DNA of 64,000 bases. Origin: Diplocarpon mali (taxonomy: Eukaryota > Ascomycota > Leotiomycetes > Helotiales > Drepanopezizaceae). The DNA is taken from positions 62,001 to 126,000 of the forward strand of contig JAENRP010000036.1 of NCBI GenBank assembly GCA_024741835.1, in the 5' to 3' direction. Position numbers and translations under genes: made by a program. Positions 58,100 to 64,000 of the stretch are shown one piece after another. How positions within the stretch are numbered: the first letter of the stretch is position 1; each line of letters starts with the position of its first letter. The notes beneath the pieces were generated by a model. The model worked only from the letters and a program-made list of their open reading frames with translations. It was not told the origin of the DNA and did no database searches.

Positions 58100-60300
58100 A
58101 TGCTTGCTCCTACGATCTTCCCCGGGCTTCCTCTGGCTCTACTCCTCCTGCATCATTCTTCACAAGGTCACGCCACCAAGTTCCAAGAATACATATTAGC
58201 CCCTAGCTGTCGTCGAATCACCCCCTCGGCCATCTTCGCCGTCGCTGGCAAGGTCGAGAACCCGAATGCCTTGTTGGCTGATGTCCGCAGCAGCGCCGGT
58301 TCCGTCTTCTCCGGGGCCAACTCGTCTGTTACGGTCGATTTCGGTCGGAACATTGCTGGTACCGTCGAGTTCGATGTGAGATCCGTATGGGGATCCGACG
58401 AGTATCTCGGCTTCACCTTCACAGAGAGCTCGACGTATATAAGCCCCTACTACTGTGACGCAACGGCGGACGACGTGGCGCTCGAGGGGCCTCTCTGGTT
58501 TCGGATCCACTCCAAGGGCAGGTACACGGCCGAGAAGAAGCACCAACGCGGTGGGTTCCGCTACATGAGCATCTGGCACAACTCGACCGGCGCCGTGAGG
58601 ATTGGGGACCTGTCGGTCAACTTTACCGCGTCGCCCGCGATGGACGACCTCCGGGACTACCGAGGCTTCTTTAACAGCGACAGCGAGAAGCTGAACAGGG
58701 TCTGGTATGCGGGTGCGTACACCAACCAGCTCTGCACGATCGATCCCGCCTACGGTAATGCGTTTGGGGCTCCCGCGGACGAGTGGTACTACAACTCGAG
58801 TATTGCCAGTAAGCTCCTAGATCTTGACCTGACCCAAGCCAGCACTTTGACAAGGGGCCTACCCTCTCGGGCACCTCGGCTCACGCGCGACTGCAGATGG
58901 CACGGCGGTCCTCGCCGACGGCGCCAAACGAGATCGCCTCGTCGCGCCCGGGGATCTCGTCATCTCCGGGCCCTCGACCATGGTGTCCACCAATCGCCTG
59001 GACGGCGTCCGGAACGCGATCGACGCGCTCTTCACGCTGCAGCAGGCCGATGGCCGCTTGTCCTGGGCAGGGCCCCCGTTCGCCCGCTTCCTCGGCCTCG
59101 ACTTTGTCTTCAGCTTCACCTACCACCTCCTCACCCTCCTCGACGTGTACGACTACTACCTGTACTCGGGAGACCTGGATTACCTGACGTCGCACTGGCC
59201 GCAGTATAAGCTTGCGCTGGCCTGGTCCTTGGACACCATCGACGACTCGGCCATGGCCTACGTCTCCAGCCCCAACGACTGGTTGAGACGGGGGATGGGT
59301 GGGCACAACATCGAGGCAGGCTCCTGCTCCACGACGCCGAAGCCGCTTGAGCCAGCTAACGTCGTCGCAGGCCAACTCCATCCTCTACCGGACCCTCGCC
59401 GTGAGCCTGGAGCTCGCCGACGCCGTCGGCGACACCGCCCACCGCCGCCGCTGGACGTCGGCCATGGCCGGGATCAAGGCGGCCGCCAACGCGAGGCTCT
59501 GGGACCCGGCGCAGAACCTCTACCGCGACAACGACACCGGCACCTCTCTCCACCCGCAGGACGGCAACGCCTGGGCCGTCGTGTCCGGCATCGCCGACGC
59601 GGCGCGCGCCGCCGCCGTCAGCACGGCGCTCCGGTCCCGCTGGATCCGACCCTACGGCGCGCCCGCGCCCGAGGCCGCCGGCATCATCTCCCCGTACGCC
59701 TCGGGCTTCGAGCTCCAGGCGCACTACCTCGCCGGCTTCCCGCAGCGGGCGGTCGAGCTGATGGAGTTCATGTGGGCGGACTTCATGCTCGACGACCCGC
59801 GGATGACGAACAGCACGCTGGTGGAAGGGTACTCGACGGACGGGAGCCTGCGCTACCTGTACGCGCACGACGCGCGCGTGAGCCATGCGCACGGGTGGGC
59901 GACGGCGCCGACGGCCACGCTGACGTTCCTGGGGGCCGGCGTGCAGCTGCTGACGGCGGCGGGGGCGACCTGGCGGGTGCAGCCGCGGCTGGGCGGGCTG
60001 AAGCGCGTCACGGCCGGCTACGAGACGCCGCTGGGCCGGTTCGCGGCCGAGTGGCGGGCGGCCGGCGACGGCGACGGCGGGCTGGTGGGCAGCTTCGAGA
60101 ACCCCGAGGGCACGGCCGGCACGCTGGTCCTCCCGGCCGGGGATGTGCGGCCGGTGGTCACGGGGCCCCGCGGGCTGGAGCACCCGTCCGGTGCGGATGT
60201 CGGCACCGGCACCGGCACCGGCCCCGGGACCTGGACCTTCACGGGCCTGCCGGGCGGGAGCTATGCCGTTCGGCCCGGCGCAGGGCGGCTCGCCCGGTGA
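58100..60300 (+). CDS. GH78 alpha-L-rhamnosidase, secreted
   Basis: Exons 58100-58808, 58897-59315, 59371-60300 give 685 aa. A signal peptide (MLAPTIFPGLPLALLLLHHS) is followed by N-terminal beta-sandwich parts (SVTVDFGRNIAGTVEFDVRS, GGFRYMSIWHNSTG), and then the (alpha/alpha)6 barrel with NGTAVLADGAKRDRLVAPGD, LDYLTSHWPQYKLALAW, GMGGHNIEANSILYRTL, DGNAWAVVSGIA and YSTDGSLRYLY, ending in a C-terminal beta domain. It removes terminal alpha-L-rhamnose from rhamnogalacturonan side chains or plant glycosides. Related fungal sequences read KRDR.VWPGD at the active-site loop; here Trp is Ala. Exon 2 ends at GAG-GCAGGC, a GC donor: no GT donor gives the phase needed for GHNIEA-NSILYRTL, so a GC-AG intron (59316-59370, branch GCTAAC) is proposed. 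The upstream ATG at 58055 lacks a good signal peptide. Confidence 0.9.
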
Positions 60301-60904
60301 CCTGTCCTGACGCGCGGAAGAGCCGGCGCGTCGCCGCATCTCCGGCCGCGAGGACCATCCTCCCGCCTGCTTGCTTCGCTCTCGCCAGAGGGCGCGGGCG
60401 AGACGGCTGGCGTGCCTCGCCGCCTAGAATCGCGAGAGGAAACGGGCCATCAGCTGATCGAGCGAGGCGTCCGACCCCAGGCTCCACGAAGCCCGAGCCT
60501 CTCGCAAGCTGCAGCAGAAACGGAACCTCCTCGCCTCTGTGGCCGAAAGCTGTTGCTGGCGGCCCGCGCGTACATGCTCTCAGATCTCACGTGGCGATAT
60601 CGCTGTGATCACGGCAAGGACTGTGTGAGAGATGGGCGGGGGAATCAGGGAGGCGGTGGTACGCAAGGCCAGGGCTAGGGCTAGGGGGATGGAAAGGATG
60701 TAGTATCAAGCCTTGTAGCTGCGGAGAGTTTATCTTTGGGCGCTCAACTTGAAAAGGGGTAGGTTGAGAAGCAGGGTAACCTGCGAAGGAGCGACTTGCT
60801 CAGAAGGGTTCGAAGCCACAGCTGCCGCGGATCCGCAGGACGCGTGAGATGATCAAGAGGATCGCTATTGCGAGCCAAGAACTTGAAGGCTTGTCCTAAG
60901 GTGA

Positions 60905-61012
60905 GGAGCCCAAGCCGACTCTCCCTGTCCCAGCGCCTCTTCAAGAATATACTCGCCCAAGCCGACTCTCCCTGTCCCAGCGCCTCTCCAAGAATATACT
61001 CGCCCAAGGCCG
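60905..61012. repeat. ~48-bp tandem duplication
   Basis: Two almost identical units starting AAGCCGACTCTCCCTGTCCC and ending AAGAATATACTCGCCC. Confidence 0.9.
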
Positions 61013-61962
61013 AGGGGGTATGCCTATCGAGCGAGGCGTGGGCGAGACTCGGATCTCGGGAATCAGGGTCTGTGGGTGTCATAGGCCCAGGGTGACTCCG
61101 CCGAGTTTCGATCCAGGTGTCTCCGTGTCCTTCGTAACACGACCGAGGCGTCTCCCCCTCGCGCGTCGTCGTGCCGCACGACGAGCGCATCCGAAGCGAA
61201 GAATGAGCAAATGCGCAGCTGCGCCGGCACCAGCGCGCTGACCCTGCTGCCGTGGCGCGTCGCTGGAGATGGCACGGCCTGTGCCCGCCACCACGCGCCG
61301 GCTCCGCGCCAGATCTCGGTGTGGGTGCGTCCAGGGAAGGGCGCGTGTCGGATGTCCGTCTGGCACGACACAATCTCCAGTCCGACGGCAGGACTTGCAA
61401 GGGCTCACCAGATGGCATCCGTCCTGTCAGGACGGGTGGCGCAGAGGGTCAGGGGCGGGCGCCGCGCCTCGCTTACGGGCGAGATGTGGAGCGTGTCTAT
61501 TTACTTCAGATACGATCACATCCACGCATCACCATCCCGTACACCACCAACGGCAGATCGCGTTCGATCGGAATCTCCTCCACCACGGGCCTCCGCCACG
61601 TCTGTTCGCAGAGGGCGTCTGAGCCCCTCCCGCGAGGTGTGATTGCTCCCCTGACCCGCAGAAGACGCCTGCTATATGTCTGAAGGAGACGGACGCTCGT
61701 CTCCGCAGATGCTGTCCTGCGTCCGGGGAGACGTGAGACCACGTGGGACACGGCTCGAAACAGACCGAGGCAGAGATGCCCGCACGTGTATGTATGGAGG
61801 TCACGTTTCACTCACCCGTGCGTTGCCACGACGCGCCTTTCTGGCGAGGCTCCTTGCGCCTTCTTTGTGCTGGCAGCGGAAGGAACGCGCCGCCCGTGTC
61901 GACTCGTCGCGGCGAGCCTCGCGACTGCCGCCGGCTGGCTCTCGACGAGCCTTCTCTCCTGT

Positions 61963-62061
61963 TTCTTCTTCTTCTCTTCTTCTCTTCCTCTCCTCTTCTT
62001 CTCTTCCTCTCCTCTTCTTCCCTTTCCACGATCCAACAACAACAACATCAACAACAACCCA
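61963..62061 (+). promoter_or_regulatory. CT-rich core promoter/leader of RTA1 gene
   Basis: About 65 bases of TCTTCTTCTC-type pyrimidines, then ACAACAACAACATCAACAAC up to the ATG: the classic CT-box plus CA-rich leader of well-expressed fungal genes. Confidence 0.6.
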
Positions 62062-63138
62062 ATGGAATCCCGCGTCGCCGCCACGGGCATCGTCGCGCGC
62101 CAGACCCGCCTCGAGCTGCTCGACGACTGCACCGTCGCCACGTGTCCCATCGACAGCTCGTACTACTTCTACCGCGTCTCCCTCGCCGCCAACGCCACCT
62201 TCATCGCCCTCTTCGCGCTGTCGCTCCTGGGCTTCCTGCTCGCCTTTGCATCCACGCGGAGAGCGACGGCGTTCCATATTGCGGTGGCCTGTGGGCTCGT
62301 GCTCGAGGTGGCGGGGTATGCGGGTCGGATCCTGAGCTGGAAGAATCAGTGGCACGAGGAGGGTTTCCTGGTGCAGATTGTGTGCTTGACCATCGCCCCC
62401 GCCTTCATCGCCGGGGGCATCTACCTGTGTCTCCGCAGGATCGTGTACGCGTTCGGGCCCGAGAACTCGCGGATTGCGCCCGAGACGTACACGCGCTTCG
62501 TACGTCCTCGCCGGTGCGTGTGGCTTCACGGAGGTCGGGGCTAATCCGGACAGTTCATCCCCTGCGATCTGCTGTCCCTGCTCCTGCAGGCTGCCGGTGG
62601 CGGCATGGCCTCGGCCGCGTCCCACCAACACCGGTCGACCAAGGTGGGAGACCACCTGATGGTCGCCGGCCTGGCCTTCCAAGTCTTCACTCTCCTCGTC
62701 TTCATGATTCTATGCATCGACTTTGCGCGTCGCACGCGCCAGAGGTACAGGTCTCTCGGCGAAGCGGCGTTCGTCCAGAATCCAAACTTCGTCAGGCTGC
62801 GCCGCTCCATCAAGTTCAGGGGCTGCGTGGGAGCGCTGACCTTGGCCACGATTTGCATCTTCTGGAGAAGCGTGTACCGGGTTGCAGAGCTGGCCGAGGG
62901 CTGGACGGGAAGCCTGATCCAGCGGCAGTGGTTGTTTGTCGGGTTCGAGGGGGTGATGGTGGTTGTGGCTTGCTTGGCTCTGAACCTCTTCAATCCCGCA
63001 TTCGCTTTTCCCGAGGGAGTGGCGGGACTGGGTGGGCTGGGATCCAAGAGGAAACTGAAGAGGCCGGAGGGCGAGGAGACGACTGATGTGGTGGGCGGGA
63101 AGAGCGGCAATGAGGGAGGCCTGAACTCGAGCGTCTAG
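62062..63138 (+). CDS. RTA1-like seven-helix membrane protein
   Basis: Exons 62062-62499 and 62554-63138 give 340 aa. Seven predicted membrane helices; family motifs include EVAGYAGRILS, LTIAPAFIAGGIYLCLRRIV, the splice-spanning RF-IPCDLLSLLLQAAGGGMAS and YRVAELAEGWTG (family: FR..E...G..G). RTA1/RSB1-type proteins are found only in fungi and are linked to phospholipid or sphingoid-base translocation and resistance to 7-aminocholesterol and similar agents; the substrate of this member is unknown. The N-terminal ~40 residues are outside the membrane with DDCTVATCP, a short Cys-containing segment common in this family. The intron has GTACGT..CTAAT..ACAG. The C-terminal tail is Lys/Gly/Glu-rich. 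The start is set by the leader and by family length. Confidence 0.92.
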
Positions 63139-64000
63139 GATATCGCGGCTGAGAGATGGAGGAGCCATGATATGGAGAGGAAGCGGCTTTGTATGTGTAC
63201 GTATGTATGAGTCGTCGACTAGGCCTTGAACTTTAGACTCGTTGTAATATGTAAACTCGGAAATCTTATGAACTCTGTCAGTGGTGCTGCATCAACAGTA
63301 TTTCCTAGCGTAATACTAGGAGAACTACACGTCAAGCCATGGACTAATCCACGGAGTAACAATCTTTGGGGTGAATTTTTTCGCACGACCTTTGGCATAG
63401 ATCTGTGATGAAATGATTACTACCATCTCCGGTGAGGCCAGAAGCTTGCCGCTGGCCGAGACCAGGGACGATCCTGAAGCGCTGTAGCGTCGCAGGGAGG
63501 ACAAGATCTCTCTCGCTTGATGAGCGGCGCAAAGAGCAACGCCGACTGGATCTACGGGCGAAGGACGGAACCACGAGAAGACTCCGAGTCGCACCGGGTC
63601 TCATCTCGAACGACCAAGCCTCTACTCGTCGCCAAACCAGCTCGCAAACGCCAAACGATCAACAGATGCTGGGTGGGGGGGGGTGCACGTCTGGTCGTAC
63701 CTTTGACTGTGGTTGATCGTTCGCATGCTTGCGTTGTGTCTCAGCGCGAGCGCAGAGATGCTTTGGAAGCCCCTTTTCAGAACTCGAAAGGGAGAGCTGG
63801 GGGAGAGGTTATCAAACCCGAAAAAAAGATTCTCTAGATGTAGCTCTGGTGTAGGGCTTGTGATCGAGTCTAGACGGAATGCTCATGTGCTAGTCATTGT
63901 TCTTGGTAAATACTCCAGCGCGAATCTCACAACGGCAGGCTTTTTTGCCGGACTCGAGGTATGTGAATCTCCTTGGCCTTGAAAACGTGCAGACTTGCAC
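63139..64000. other. 3' flank of RTA1 gene to window end
   Basis: TATGTGTACGTATGTATGAG near 63190-63210 may belong to the polyadenylation region. The rest shows only short unrelated frames; nothing recognised. Confidence 0.5.

Larger units (their letters stand above)
60301..62061. other. Intergenic between GH78 and RTA1 genes
   Basis: GC-rich; overlapping frames on both strands but no recognisable gene. Contains a ~48-bp duplication (60905-61012) and the CT-rich RTA1 leader. Confidence 0.5.

Noticed and set aside
60806..60817. GGGTTCGAAGCC, resembling a tRNA B box
   Set aside because: No matching T-stem, no A box about 40-60 bases upstream, and no acceptor pairing.
61743..63086. 447-codon frame overlapping the RTA1 gene
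   Set aside because: Out of frame with the RTA1 protein motifs and full of Arg/Pro, as expected for a shadow frame.
10723..63138. Secondary-metabolite gene cluster
   Set aside because: No polyketide synthase, peptide synthetase, terpene cyclase or pathway regulator is visible; the membrane proteins and hydrolases have simpler explanations.

Overview
The window is nuclear DNA of a filamentous ascomycete (Pezizomycotina). The protein genes are GC-rich and carry short introns (about 50-110 nt, with two longer low-complexity ones) that have GT..AG borders and CTAAC/CTGAC-like branch points. The proteins are typical of this group: a fungal FHS sugar transporter, an RTA1 protein, a 2EXR-domain protein, a SYLF/Ysc84 protein, Wbp1, and the 9.5 kDa complex I subunit. 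AT-rich stretches hold transposon relics whose tryptophan codons have become stop codons, which points to repeat-induced point mutation (RIP). A (TTAGGG)n tract matches the usual fungal telomere unit. I cannot name the species. There are two assembly gaps (1933-2018 and about 23836-23910).

Layout: (1) 1-1479, 3' part of a long coiled-coil gene. (2) 1480-5246, repeats and a RIP-damaged Tc1/mariner relic. (3) 5499-7239, secreted M28-type metallopeptidase with altered metal ligands. (4) 7240-10722, minisatellites and a hypothetical minus-strand gene. (5) 10723-13098, GH27 alpha-galactosidase. (6) 13099-18903, gene-poor repeats. (7) 18904-20233, PL9-like pectate lyase. (8) 22748-24414 (minus), FHS-family sugar/H+ symporter. 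(9) 27609-29054, SYLF/Ysc84 protein. (10) 29055-35638, a gene desert with dispersed repeats and a 2EXR fragment. (11) 35639-37117 (minus), an S53 protease gene that has lost its catalytic-serine region. (12) 37118-46700, gene-poor, with an interstitial telomere tract, several minisatellites and one small secreted protein gene. (13) 46700-50288, a broken and an intact 2EXR gene. (14) 50289-54632, degenerate sequence. (15) 54633-56823, divergent housekeeping pair WBP1 / complex I 9.5 kDa subunit. (16) 58100-60300, GH78 alpha-L-rhamnosidase. (17) 62062-63138, RTA1-like membrane protein.

How the genes may work together: an alpha-galactosidase, a PL9 lyase and an alpha-L-rhamnosidase, all with signal peptides, together with a fucose/galactose-type permease, form a plausible toolkit for pectin side chains and rhamnogalacturonan. 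They lie 50 kb apart with unrelated genes between them, so this is a loose neighbourhood and not a proven cluster. The conserved housekeeping genes sit in compact, repeat-free islands, while the secreted hydrolases border minisatellite- and transposon-rich DNA. Three gene-inactivating or active-site-altering states (M28 ligand changes, S53 deletion, broken 2EXR copy) suggest active decay in the accessory part. I found no convincing tRNA, rRNA, CRISPR array or secondary-metabolite core gene.
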